Shown here piece by piece: positions 51,911-60,362 of a stretch of DNA of 64,000 nucleotides. Each line of letters opens with the position of its first letter. Position 1 is the stretch's first letter. The position numbers were made by a program, and so were the translations under genes. A model generated the notes under the pieces. That model was given only the letters and a program-made list of their open reading frames with translations, did not search any database and was not told the origin of the DNA. Origin of the DNA: CBDDBH01 sp965225625 (lineage in GTDB: Bacteria; Pseudomonadota; Gammaproteobacteria; JADZEE01); NCBI GenBank assembly GCA_965225625.1, contig CBDDBH010000034.1, positions 1 to 64,000 of the forward strand, in the 5' to 3' direction.

Positions 51911-53175
51911 TCTTTGACGAGCGAATCGGGGTCTACATTGAAATGGAGCGGCGGGACCGGTTTTGGGGTAACGCCAAGGAACGACTTTATTCGCGGAATT
52001 TGCCGGGCGACCTTGTTTACGGCGCGAGCGGCTCGCGGTTTTCTTGCTAACGGGGTCGCAACTTTCTTTGCGCTTTCGGCGGTAGCGTCGCGGTGTTTGG
52101 GAGAGTTCGTTTCCGACGACGGTACGCGGCGCTCCGCCTGGGCAGCGAGCGTCTCATAGGTGGCGTCTTCGCCAAAGTTATCCCGAGATGCACTCACAGC
52201 CATTAAGCTGTCCACGATGCAACGGAGTCGAGGTTCTAGTTGTGATCTAACCGCAGATTTGTTGCTGAAAAGAGCGTAAAAATCCGCAATCTGCTGTCGC
52301 ACGATAGGCAGTTGGTACACCGGCGATGTTTCGAAACCGGGCCGCCGATGCGGCGGTATATCGACCAGGGCTGAAACTCGTTTCCGAATGAGCGTAGTGG
52401 CAAGATCGGTTGCTTCCTCGGGCAGCATGCCGTCCGAATCGACCAGATCGGCACTGAATTGGTCGTGAATACGTAATACCTCGTCGGCGTGCCGAAGGAA
52501 AACGAGGCGATCGCCGGCGCGAAGATAATTGTGTGCGAAGTTATGCGTACTAACGTAACTAAAGCCAGGCACGACCGCCAACTTGCCGGCAACGGCGTCA
52601 TGCACGCCTGTCTTGTAATCGTAGAATCCGACCAGAAACGACTGCTTGGCACGTCGATATCGCTCTATCAAATGATCGCGACGCGTAACCGCATAGGTGG
52701 TAGAGAACGGCCACTCCGCGAACTCACGTGCCCGCCGCGCCGCCGTACTTGCGGTTACTGGATGTGCATGGTCGAGACGAGCGGTCATGTGGACAGCGTC
52801 GAGAAGCTTAAGATGGATGACCGCTCCAAAGGCGGAGACGTGATCGGGTTTAGCGGCGAGTACTTCTTCGGCATCCGCGAGTACGTCGAGCTGCGGATAG
52901 TCATCGTCGGCGCCCATTACGACCAGGTCGTCAGTAAGGCCACAGAGCACATCGAGGATGCGGTCGAAAAATGGCAAATCGGGATCGTAAGGACGATAGT
53001 CGATGTCGAGTGAGCACGCGGGCCCCGCGATAGCGGCCCGGTTGAGCGCCCTGTAGTTCTCCGCGCTGCCATCGGCGATGATGATTTGGGTGCCCGGAAA
53101 ATATTGCGCGATAAACACCAGCACTCTGCCGAGCGAGGCAGACCGGTTGAGCGTAGGGATGATTATTTTGGCCAC
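51907..53175 (-). CDS. GT-A fold glycosyltransferase (paralogue of the one at 60359)
   Basis: This 422-residue protein begins KIIIPTLNRSASLGRVL and has IIIADGSAENYRALN and the divalent-metal motif VMGADDDYPQLDVL. It aligns along its length with the 364-residue protein at 60359-61453 (same IPTxNRPxS, VADGSA, GADDDYP blocks) but carries an extra Lys/Arg-rich C-terminal tail of about 70 residues. Donor and acceptor are unknown. Confidence 0.85.
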   Translation of the reverse strand: MAKIIIPTLNRSASLGRVLVFIAQYFPGTQIIIADGSAENYRALNRAAIAGPACSLDIDYRPYDPDLPFFDRILDVLCGLTDDLVVMGADDDYPQLDVLADAEEVLAAKPDHVSAFGAVIHLKLLDAVHMTARLDHAHPVTASTAARRAREFAEWPFSTTYAVTRRDHLIERYRRAKQSFLVGFYDYKTGVHDAVAGKLAVVPGFSYVSTHNFAHNYLRAGDRLVFLRHADEVLRIHDQFSADLVDSDGMLPEEATDLATTLIRKRVSALVDIPPHRRPGFETSPVYQLPIVRQQIADFYALFSNKSAVRSQLEPRLRCIVDSLMAVSASRDNFGEDATYETLAAQAERRVPSSETNSPKHRDATAESAKKVATPLARKPRAARAVNKVARQIPRIKSFLGVTPKPVPPLHFNVDPDSLVKE

Positions 53176-53386
53176 TTTGATACTCAGAATTTACCTACGA
53201 GTGTCCCAGGTTAAGCCGAAGGCGAACTTTAGCACCCGAATCCCACTCATAATCGCGACTCACGTGTGCAGTCTAATCGATAGCTGCCGTCTAACATCTC
53301 GGTATCAGCTCTCGCGCCCATGACCAGTCTAATTCGGTGTATTGGACCCGCGTACGCGACACACTGAGAGGGTGCGTAAGTGATAT

Positions 53387-54367
53387 TCATAGGCCGATTG
53401 GTGAGAAATCCACGTGGGGATAATACGCAGCATAGCGGGCCGCGCGCTGCCGATGCTCATCTGTAAACGACGCGCCGCGCCCGGAAACACCTTTATTCAG
53501 CCGGATTGGTTTATTCATAGCCTCCTCAATTGCCAGTTCAATATCCTGAATTGACATATTGAGGCGCGCGACGGAGACGATTTCTTCCAGGCAACCAGCA
53601 GTGTCACTGCGAACCTGCTCGTAAGTTAGCTGAAGTCTTTGCGGAAAATCCTGCCATGAGACGTAAAAATTGATGTACCAGGGAACAACCATATCGATGA
53701 GGTAGTCGGCCATTTCTTCGTCTGACCAGCTGCGCATTTGTGTCGAAAAATAGGCCATCGACATATAGACCGCATCGTTCATCAGATGATCGCGCAGACT
53801 GACCAATGCGTCAAAGATATTTCTAACGAGAACGACCGGAACTATCTGATAGTCCTCGATGATGTATTTTGTGGTTAAGGAATAGCGCACATGATGTTGC
53901 GCAACCCAACCGCGTGCGCGCGCGATCGATTCGGGCGAGGAGACATTCGAAGTTAGCCGTTTGAACAATCCTCGGATACCGGTACTACGATTCGATTCGC
54001 GTAGTCGTTGCGTAAGCTCTTCCTCCTGCAGCAAACGAAGTAGATCGATCTCCTGCTCGCGACGCCGCGTCGGCATGGGCGTGATGTTTACGCGTCGAAA
54101 TCCGGGCAGGCATGACAGCGCCGTAGCGAGGAAGGTCGAACCGCTTTTCGGCATGCAGGCTACCAGTACTCTGGTCGAATCTGGCGTAAGTAACGGGGCC
54201 CCCATGTCGGGGTACTCATTACTCAGAGTGACCCCTCGCCGGCTCAATTTTAAGCGGGTTGGCGGTTCAAATGAGTGATAGGAAAAACGCCGTTTTGCCC
54301 TAGCACCATTGCGCGGGTGCCGTCCTTCAGTCATGAATGTCACCGGGGAATTGCTTACACGGCGCAT
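53387..54367 (-). CDS. Sulfotransferase
   Basis: This protein of up to 326 residues has its PAPS loop in VLVACMPKSGSTFLATAL and the 3'-phosphate site in VPVVLVRNIFDALVSLRDHL. The first ~50 residues are basic and not conserved-looking, so the true start could be the Met at codon 12 or codon 55 (MGAPLLTPDSTRV). It is the third sulfotransferase of the locus. The MNDAVYMSMAYFST region and long helices resemble bacterial sulfotransferases of unknown acceptor. Confidence 0.82.
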   Translation of the reverse strand: MRRVSNSPVTFMTEGRHPRNGARAKRRFSYHSFEPPTRLKLSRRGVTLSNEYPDMGAPLLTPDSTRVLVACMPKSGSTFLATALSCLPGFRRVNITPMPTRRREQEIDLLRLLQEEELTQRLRESNRSTGIRGLFKRLTSNVSSPESIARARGWVAQHHVRYSLTTKYIIEDYQIVPVVLVRNIFDALVSLRDHLMNDAVYMSMAYFSTQMRSWSDEEMADYLIDMVVPWYINFYVSWQDFPQRLQLTYEQVRSDTAGCLEEIVSVARLNMSIQDIELAIEEAMNKPIRLNKGVSGRGASFTDEHRQRAARYAAYYPHVDFSPIGL

Positions 54368-54390
54368 TCTCCGCAGCGCCGAATCTCATC

Positions 54391-55218
54391 TTAGACACGT
54401 CGCAGGAATCCGTGCGGCGCCGCGCTCAATAGCAGCTTCTCATCGACCGTGCGGTCGAGTTCGAGTCGCAGTTGATCGCCGTCGGCGGCCTGACGTCCAT
54501 CCTCATCGAGTATTCGCTGGTACTCCCAAATTGCTGATTTCGGACTGTTACCTTTTCCCCAGTGGCGATCTGGAAACGTATCGTCTGGGAGATCTTCTAC
54601 AATCGTGTCGAAAACCAAGCAGTAGCTACCAAGCGACGTCAACGGTGCATAGATCTCGAGCTCCGCGAGCACATGCTCGTGAGTATGATTCGAATCGAGA
54701 CAAACCATCACGCGTTCGTACCCGGCAGCGCGTTGCGCGACGTCGCCGCCCATGGCGGGGTCGATCGACGATCCCTCGATCATGTCGATGCGATGCGCGA
54801 ATGGATGCGCCTCTATAGCAGTCCGGTTGTGAGTACGGATGTCGATGTCGATTCCGAGTACCCGCCGCCGGGTATCCTTCGGGTCGAATGGCTTTTCGTT
54901 TTCAATTGCGTCCGCCATATCGAGCATAGCGAGCAAGGACGCGCTGAGAATCAAAGAGCCGCCATGCGCGATGCCGGTCTCGATGATGAGATCAGGTTTG
55001 ACCGCCCACACCATCTCCTGAAACGCGACGATGTCGCCCGGTAATTGAATGATCGGCCGTCCGAGCCAGTCGAAGTGATACATATAGCGTCGGCGAAACG
55101 CTAAATCGAGCCAGCGCGCAGAGCTGTCCTTTAGTTCGCCGTCTCCTGCATATGTCGCGATCGTTGTCGTGCGCTCGTGCTCAAACGCCGCGATCGGATC
55201 AGTTTTTCGTTCGGTCAT
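54391..55218 (-). CDS. CmcI-like (cephalosporin hydroxylase family) methyltransferase
   Basis: This 275-residue protein resembles CmcI and rhamnosyl O-methyltransferases. It has WLGRPIIQLPGDIVAFQEMVW, the SAM-binding PDLIIETGIAHGGSLILSAS, VLGIDIDIRTHN and MVCLDSNHTHEHVLAEL with a metal-binding Asp. Family members are SAM- and metal-dependent O-methyltransferases that often act on sugars or antibiotics. It lies between a sulfotransferase and the sugar-epimerase gene and probably methylates the glycan. Confidence 0.87.
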   Translation of the reverse strand: MTERKTDPIAAFEHERTTTIATYAGDGELKDSSARWLDLAFRRRYMYHFDWLGRPIIQLPGDIVAFQEMVWAVKPDLIIETGIAHGGSLILSASLLAMLDMADAIENEKPFDPKDTRRRVLGIDIDIRTHNRTAIEAHPFAHRIDMIEGSSIDPAMGGDVAQRAAGYERVMVCLDSNHTHEHVLAELEIYAPLTSLGSYCLVFDTIVEDLPDDTFPDRHWGKGNSPKSAIWEYQRILDEDGRQAADGDQLRLELDRTVDEKLLLSAAPHGFLRRV

Positions 55219-55251
55219 TTTATTCCTCGGAATTTCCTGTTCTAGTATTCT

Positions 55252-56055
55252 CTAGAGTAGATCGGTGAATCGATCGATGAGGCGGCACGGCACGAATCCG
55301 AACTCGCCACGGATGCGCGAAATGTCAATCTGCGGGAATTCACGTTTGACTCCGCCCGCGGCGAATGCGACGGGTTTGCCAGTCAATTCCTTCAATCGAT
55401 CAGCAATCTCACGGTGTGTGGTTACTTCGCCCGAGGCGACATTGTATACCTGCTCTTTTCCCCGAAGACTGATGTTGACGAGCAGGCGAACGACATCGCC
55501 GACGGCAATGTAGTCCTTGGAGGATTGAGGATGCTCTCGGATGGTCGCCGTTCCGGTCCGCTGAATCTCCGTAATTATAGAGCCAAGGAACGTATCCGCG
55601 CTCTGGCCCGGGCCATAGACATTCGACAGCCGTGCGACGCGTAATTGGGGGTCGCCGCGCCCGATGCAAATGGCCTCACCTAACAACTTGCTGAGGTCGT
55701 AGAGTGAGTCGGCCGAAGGGAGCACGCTGACCGGGGTATTTTCTTTGCCAATACCCGCGGCACCGAGGCCTCCGTAGAGTCGCGTTGTCGAAAGGTAAAG
55801 CCAGGAGTCAAAGCGCGCGGGCTGCATTAGCCGCGTAAGCGCGTGCACATGCGCCTCGACAGTGTCGAGCGGCCGCTCGCGAAAATCGGCGGTCAGTCCG
55901 ATACAATAGATCACGTGGCCAAGTTCGGAACCGGGTTCGACCACGACGCCGCGTTCTGGCACCAGAACCTCTTGGCCTTCCGATTCGAGAAAAGCGACGA
56001 GATGGCGGCCAATAAAGCCGGCACCGCCAAACACCGTAAACTTCACTCCCTCCAT
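55252..56055 (-). CDS. NAD-dependent epimerase/dehydratase (likely NDP-4-keto-sugar reductase)
   Basis: This 267-residue extended SDR starts FTVFGGAGFIGRHLVAFLESEG. The catalytic Ser/Thr are in LYLSTTRLYG and the Tyr/Lys pair in YDLSKLLGEA. The short length and end position of the CDP-sugar genes suggest it is the final ketoreductase of the deoxysugar pathway. It overlaps the acyltransferase gene upstream by 13 bases. Confidence 0.85.
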   Translation of the reverse strand: MEGVKFTVFGGAGFIGRHLVAFLESEGQEVLVPERGVVVEPGSELGHVIYCIGLTADFRERPLDTVEAHVHALTRLMQPARFDSWLYLSTTRLYGGLGAAGIGKENTPVSVLPSADSLYDLSKLLGEAICIGRGDPQLRVARLSNVYGPGQSADTFLGSIITEIQRTGTATIREHPQSSKDYIAVGDVVRLLVNISLRGKEQVYNVASGEVTTHREIADRLKELTGKPVAFAAGGVKREFPQIDISRIRGEFGFVPCRLIDRFTDLL

Positions 56056-56549
56056 CCGAGCGTGCGCATCGGGTTTCCACCATTGATCGAATATTCCGGC
56101 AGCTCACCCCTGACCAGAGACATGGCGCCGATCACTGCGCCTTTACGCACGATCGCGCCGTCGAGAAAGACGCACGCCGCGCCAATCCACACGTCGTCCT
56201 CAATCACGATCCCGCCTCGTGATTCGGCGAAGCGTTGCGCGCGAATCAACTGTGAGCGGTCGCGGTACTCGTGATTCACCGGCGCGAAGACGCAATTAGC
56301 CGCAATGGCGACATCGTTGCCGATGCGCAGACCATTGCCAGTGTAAATAACGCAGCCCGAATTGATCGTTACGCGTTCACCAATTACGACGTCGCCGCTC
56401 CCGCCCGCAGGTTTGATCTTCACGAAGCTGTCAATAACCGATCCTGCACCGATTACGATCCTACTGCCGCGAGTACTACTCTCGATGTCTGCCAAATCCG
56501 AGATCCGGGCCTCAGGATGGCACTCAATCGACATTGGACGGATCCTCAA
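56043..56549 (-). CDS. Hexapeptide-repeat acyltransferase (LbH fold)
   Basis: This 168-residue protein consists of left-handed beta-helix coils: RIVIGAGSVIDSFVKI, DVVIGERVTINSGCVI, LRIGNDVAIAANCVFAPVNHEYRD with the catalytic His, then GGIVIEDDVWIGAACVFLDGAIVRKGAVIGAMSLV. It is a sugar O- or N-acetyltransferase. It overlaps the methyltransferase gene upstream by 26 bases and the epimerase downstream by 13, so all three are translationally coupled. Confidence 0.88.
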   Translation of the reverse strand: MRIRPMSIECHPEARISDLADIESSTRGSRIVIGAGSVIDSFVKIKPAGGSGDVVIGERVTINSGCVIYTGNGLRIGNDVAIAANCVFAPVNHEYRDRSQLIRAQRFAESRGGIVIEDDVWIGAACVFLDGAIVRKGAVIGAMSLVRGELPEYSINGGNPMRTLGWRE

Positions 56550-57771
56550 TCACCTGCAAAGAAGGAACTGCGCGGACGAATTCGCCGCCCCACGCCTTGA
56601 CCTGAGGCAGCTGACGAACGATTTCCGCGGTCAAATTCCAGGGCAGGATGACTACACGGTCCGGGCGATCGGCCTCGAGTCGTTCCTCGCCTACTATCGG
56701 AATCAAGCTCCCGGGCAGGAACTTGCCTTGCTTGTTTGGATTGAGGTCGACGACGTAGGGCATAAGATCTGCATGCACGCCGGCGTAATTCATGAGCGTG
56801 TTGCCTTTCGCCGCCGCACCATAGCCCGCCACTTTCAGACCGTCGCGCTTGGCGTCTAGAAGAAAACGTAGAAAGTCATCTTTGATCTTGTCCGTACGGT
56901 TCTGAAAACCCTGATAGTAATCGAGTGTTTTCATTCCGGCCTCGAGTTCGCGCTCAAGTAGACCGGCGACACGGGGATCTAATGGGCGACGGCCGGTGTC
57001 GGCGCGCTGCGCGAAAACTCGCAGGCTGCCGCCATGGGTCGGCAGCTCCTGAACGTCGAACACCTCGAGGCCGTTCGCCTGAAAGATGGTGCGCACAGCG
57101 GTCAACGATAAATAAGAATAGTGCTCATGGTAAACAGTGTCGAACTGGGCCTCCTTGATCAGACGCAACGCGTGAGGGAACTCGAAGCTTGCGACGCCGT
57201 CCGATTTTAGTAATCGCGTAAAGGCGGATACGAAATCGTTGACTGCAGGCACATGGGCAAGCACGTTATTGGCCACCATCAAATCGGCGGCTCGCCCCCG
57301 ATTGACGAGCCGATCTGCAAGCTCGGTGTCAAAAAATTCCTCGATTATTTCCACGCCCTTGGCCCGTGCGGCGGTAGCCGTGCTCGCGGTCGGCTCAACG
57401 CCGTAACAGGGGATCCCACGCTGTTGCACGTACTGCAGCAGATAGCCATCGTTAGCGGCAATCTCAACCACCATGCTCGAGGCGCCGAGCCCGAACTGTT
57501 CAGTCGCGGTGCTCACAAAGTCCTCGCAGTGCGAAAGCCAGGAACTCGAAAAGGAGCTGAAATAGGCGTAGTTACCGGTGAACAGTTCACTGGCGCCCGC
57601 GTAATCTTCGGTCTGAATCAGCCAGCAGCGATCGCACACAAGCACGCGCAGGGGGTAGTAAGATTCTGGCGTGTGTAATTCGGACGCAAGGCGGTACGCA
57701 TTTGACGGCGGGGCGGTCGCCAGATCGAGGAAGACATGCCCGAGGTCCGTGGAACAATGGCGACATTTCAT
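56524..57771 (-). CDS. NDP-hexose C-methyltransferase
   Basis: This 415-residue protein has the three-part architecture of sugar C-methyltransferases. An N-terminal zinc site (CRHCSTDLG, then CDRCWLIQ) is followed by a SAM-binding domain (VVEIAANDGYLLQYVQQRGI, GVEPTASTA) and a C-terminal domain ending GYGAAAKGNTLMNYAG, DLNPNKQGKFLPGS. Such enzymes (TylC3, NovU type) add a methyl group to carbon 3 or 5 of a 4-keto sugar. With the dehydratase and epimerase next to it, a branched-chain CDP-sugar is the likely product. Confidence 0.9.
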   Translation of the reverse strand: MKCRHCSTDLGHVFLDLATAPPSNAYRLASELHTPESYYPLRVLVCDRCWLIQTEDYAGASELFTGNYAYFSSFSSSWLSHCEDFVSTATEQFGLGASSMVVEIAANDGYLLQYVQQRGIPCYGVEPTASTATAARAKGVEIIEEFFDTELADRLVNRGRAADLMVANNVLAHVPAVNDFVSAFTRLLKSDGVASFEFPHALRLIKEAQFDTVYHEHYSYLSLTAVRTIFQANGLEVFDVQELPTHGGSLRVFAQRADTGRRPLDPRVAGLLERELEAGMKTLDYYQGFQNRTDKIKDDFLRFLLDAKRDGLKVAGYGAAAKGNTLMNYAGVHADLMPYVVDLNPNKQGKFLPGSLIPIVGEERLEADRPDRVVILPWNLTAEIVRQLPQVKAWGGEFVRAVPSLQVIEDPSNVD

Positions 57772-58331
57772 GTCGATAGCCCCTCGAAGCCGGAACTAAC
57801 AAACTGAAGCGCTCTGTCCCGTTCAGACACCTCGACGATCTCCAGCGGCCACGCGATGCCAATCCGCGGATCGAGCGCGTTGAACCCGCCTTCCGCTTTG
57901 GGCGCGTAGTCTTCGGTATGTAGATATAACATCTCGCAATTGTCCTCGAGGGTCTCAAGACCGTGCGCGAACCCCTCAGGAATTAGCATGGTCCGGTTGT
58001 TGTCCTCACTCAGTTCGACGCCGAACCAATCGAGAAACGTTGCCGATCCCGCGCGAAGATCGACCGCCACGTCGTACACACGACCACGCAGGCAGGTCAC
58101 AATTTTCGTCTCCATTGCCGGTTGGTACTGGAAGTGCAGACCACGTACAGTGCCGCGACGTCTCGTAACGGTCCGGTTAATCTGGCGAATCTGGGCATCA
58201 AGACCGCAAGCGCGCAACTCGGTAGAACAGTACAGTCGCTCGAGAAGGCCGCGTGCATCGCCGATCGGATTACGTTTGATCAACAGCAGTCCGGAGATCA
58301 GCGTAGGCTCCACTTCGAGTCGTCCCGTCAT
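57768..58331 (-). CDS. dTDP-4-dehydrorhamnose 3,5-epimerase-like protein
   Basis: This 187-residue cupin has the RmlC layout: GLLLIKRNPIGDARGLLERLY, the catalytic-His region GTVRGLHFQYQPAMETKIVTCLRGRVYDVAVDLR, then NRTMLIPEGFAHGLETLEDNCEMLYLHTEDY. Because it stands between the CDP-glucose dehydratase and the C-methyltransferase, it probably acts on a CDP-4-keto-6-deoxyhexose rather than a dTDP sugar. It overlaps both neighbours by 4 bases. Confidence 0.9.
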   Translation of the reverse strand: MTGRLEVEPTLISGLLLIKRNPIGDARGLLERLYCSTELRACGLDAQIRQINRTVTRRRGTVRGLHFQYQPAMETKIVTCLRGRVYDVAVDLRAGSATFLDWFGVELSEDNNRTMLIPEGFAHGLETLEDNCEMLYLHTEDYAPKAEGGFNALDPRIGIAWPLEIVEVSERDRALQFVSSGFEGLST

Positions 58332-59413
58332 GCCGTGGGCCGCGAATAGTCATCGATCTGTGCAAGAGTGAAATCGTACATGTCGACTTTCTCGTGCCAG
58401 GCGCGGTACCACAGAGCGGTTTCCGCGACGGCCTTGTCGATATTCCAGCGCGGCTGCCAGCCCAACGCCGTGCGCGCCTTCGTCGAGTCGAGCCTGAGCA
58501 AGCCCGCTTCCTTGAGCTCCGGCTCCGCAGGGTCCACCCTCACGCTCGCAGAGTCGCCCCAGGCAGCAACAGCCAACGACGCCACCTTTAATACCGTCGC
58601 CTCGCCAGCGGGGTCGGGACCAAAGTTCCAGCCACTGCCCAACGCGCGTGGGTTTTTGGCCAGTCCCTGAGCCAGCATTAGATAGCCGGAAAGCGGCTCT
58701 AACACGTGCTGCCACGGCCTTACGGCGTGCGGGTAGCGCAGCACGACTGGTTCGTCGTCGCAGAAAGAGCGGATGCAATCGGGTATCAAGCGGTCTTTGG
58801 CCCAGTCCCCGCCGCCGATGACGTTGCCGGCTCGCGCCGTTGCCACCCCGGGCGCAGAATCTTGGGCTGGGAAGAAGCTCGATCGAAACGCTGATGTTAC
58901 AATTTCCGCGCATGCTTTGCTCGAACTATAGGGGTCAGAACCGCCGAGCGTGTCGGTCTCCCGGTAGGGATGGACCCACTCGCGGTTCTCGTAGCATTTA
59001 TCGGTAGTGATTGATAGGACGGCCCGAATATCCGGTACTTTACGCGCCGCTTCGAGTATATGCGCCGTGCCCATTACGTTGGTTGCATACGTGCCGAGCG
59101 GGTCGTGGTAACTCTCTCGGACCAACGACTGGGCAGCCATATGGATAATGATCTCGGGGCGGCTGTCGCCAACTGCTCCTGCAAGGCACTCGTAGTCGAC
59201 AATGTCCGACCGATAATCGGCAACGAGAATCTTTTCTACTCCGGCAACAACGAACAAACTGGGCTCGCTGGGTGGGTCAAGTGCGTAGCCGGTGACCTTC
59301 GCGCCCAGTCGATGAAGCCACAACGACAGCCAGGATCCCTTGAACCCGGTATGACCGGTAATGAAAACACGCCGATCTTTCCAGAATTCGGCGTTCATTC
59401 CCAAACCACCCAA
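58328..59413 (-). CDS. rfbG: CDP-glucose 4,6-dehydratase
   Basis: This 361-residue extended SDR converts CDP-glucose to CDP-4-keto-6-deoxyglucose. The N-terminal VFITGHTGFKGSWLSLWLHRLGAKVTGYAL is characteristic of the RfbG family. The catalytic Tyr/Lys pair is in DPYSSSKACAE. Later segments GNVIGGGDWAKDRLIPD and RPWQHVLEPLSGYLMLAQGL are also typical. It overlaps the cytidylyltransferase gene by 19 bases, so the two pathway steps are coupled. Confidence 0.94.
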   Translation of the reverse strand: MGGLGMNAEFWKDRRVFITGHTGFKGSWLSLWLHRLGAKVTGYALDPPSEPSLFVVAGVEKILVADYRSDIVDYECLAGAVGDSRPEIIIHMAAQSLVRESYHDPLGTYATNVMGTAHILEAARKVPDIRAVLSITTDKCYENREWVHPYRETDTLGGSDPYSSSKACAEIVTSAFRSSFFPAQDSAPGVATARAGNVIGGGDWAKDRLIPDCIRSFCDDEPVVLRYPHAVRPWQHVLEPLSGYLMLAQGLAKNPRALGSGWNFGPDPAGEATVLKVASLAVAAWGDSASVRVDPAEPELKEAGLLRLDSTKARTALGWQPRWNIDKAVAETALWYRAWHEKVDMYDFTLAQIDDYSRPTA

Positions 59414-60177
59414 GGCGCACTTCCGCCGTCATAGAGTTCTTCGAGCTGGTTCTTGTCCCGCAACGTATCCATGGGTTGCCAAAAACCGTCGTGTCGAAAC
59501 GCCTGAAGTTGCCCTTCCGCCGCGAGCCTTGTCATCGGCTCATTCTCCCAGGACGTACCGTCGCTGGGGATATAATCGATGACCTCCGGCGAAAGCACAA
59601 AAAAGCCGCCATTGATCAGACCGCCGTCGCCGCGCGGCTTCTCTTTGAATCCAGTGACGGTCATATCATCGGCAAGCTCCAATGCACCGTACCGTCCCGG
59701 CGGCTGCACCGCGGTCACCGTGGCCAATTTTCTGCCCTCGCGATGAAACGCAATCAGTGCCGCTATATCGACGTCCGCCACGCCATCGCCGTAGGTAAAA
59801 CAGAACGGCTCATTATCGAGATACGATGCGACGTTGCGCAATCGACCGCCTGTCATCGCGTCATGCCCAGTATCAACGAGCGATACCGTCCAGGGTTCAG
59901 CGCGTCGGGAGTGTACGGTGAGTTCGTTGTTGTCCAATCGAAAAGTTACATCGGACATATGCAAAAAATAGTTCGCGAAGTACTCCTTAATAACATACCC
60001 CTTGTAACCAAGACAGATCACAAAATCGTTCACGCCGTAATGCGAATACGTCTTCATGATGTGCCATAGGATCGGCTTCCCGCCAATTTCGATCATTGGT
60101 TTCGGACGGATATGGGATTCCTCGCTGATACGCGTGCCCATGCCACCGGCTAGAATCACGGCCTTCATGGCAGCCAC
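59395..60177 (-). CDS. rfbF: Glucose-1-phosphate cytidylyltransferase
   Basis: This 260-residue nucleotidyltransferase makes CDP-glucose from CTP and glucose-1-phosphate. It starts MKAVILAGGMGTRISEESHIRPKPMIEIGGKPILWHIMKTYS, the family signature, and has FCLGYKG-like VICLGYKGYVIKEYF, FTYGDGVADVDI (metal-binding Asp) and EPMTRLAAEGQLQAFRHDGFWQPMDTLRDKN. It feeds the dehydratase that follows. Confidence 0.95.
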   Translation of the reverse strand: MAAMKAVILAGGMGTRISEESHIRPKPMIEIGGKPILWHIMKTYSHYGVNDFVICLGYKGYVIKEYFANYFLHMSDVTFRLDNNELTVHSRRAEPWTVSLVDTGHDAMTGGRLRNVASYLDNEPFCFTYGDGVADVDIAALIAFHREGRKLATVTAVQPPGRYGALELADDMTVTGFKEKPRGDGGLINGGFFVLSPEVIDYIPSDGTSWENEPMTRLAAEGQLQAFRHDGFWQPMDTLRDKNQLEELYDGGSAPWVVWE

Positions 60178-60362
60178 CTCTTCACGTAGCGATCAAATCG
60201 TTTTGACATCGGAGGCGGTTCTATCAACGTATCCGGATCTACATGTACAACGAATTCCGGATCGCGGAGTGCGCGAAGCTCTCCACGAATCAGTCCGTCT
60301 ATCCGTTCGTAATGCGAGCGCGTGGCCCAGCCAATCTCCCTAAATTTATCGATAGACCTCAT
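60165..60362 (-). CDS. Small coupled gene of unknown function
   Basis: This 65-codon frame starts with ATG overlapping the stop of the upstream glycosyltransferase (ATGA) and ends 13 bases inside the cytidylyltransferase gene. The product is basic: MRSIDKFREIGWATRSHYER, then LRDPEFVVHVDPDTLIEPPP. The tight overlaps at both ends support real translation. No family is recognised. It might instead be an upstream coupling frame that delivers ribosomes to rfbF. Confidence 0.5.
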   Translation of the reverse strand: MRSIDKFREIGWATRSHYERIDGLIRGELRALRDPEFVVHVDPDTLIEPPPMSKRFDRYVKRWLP

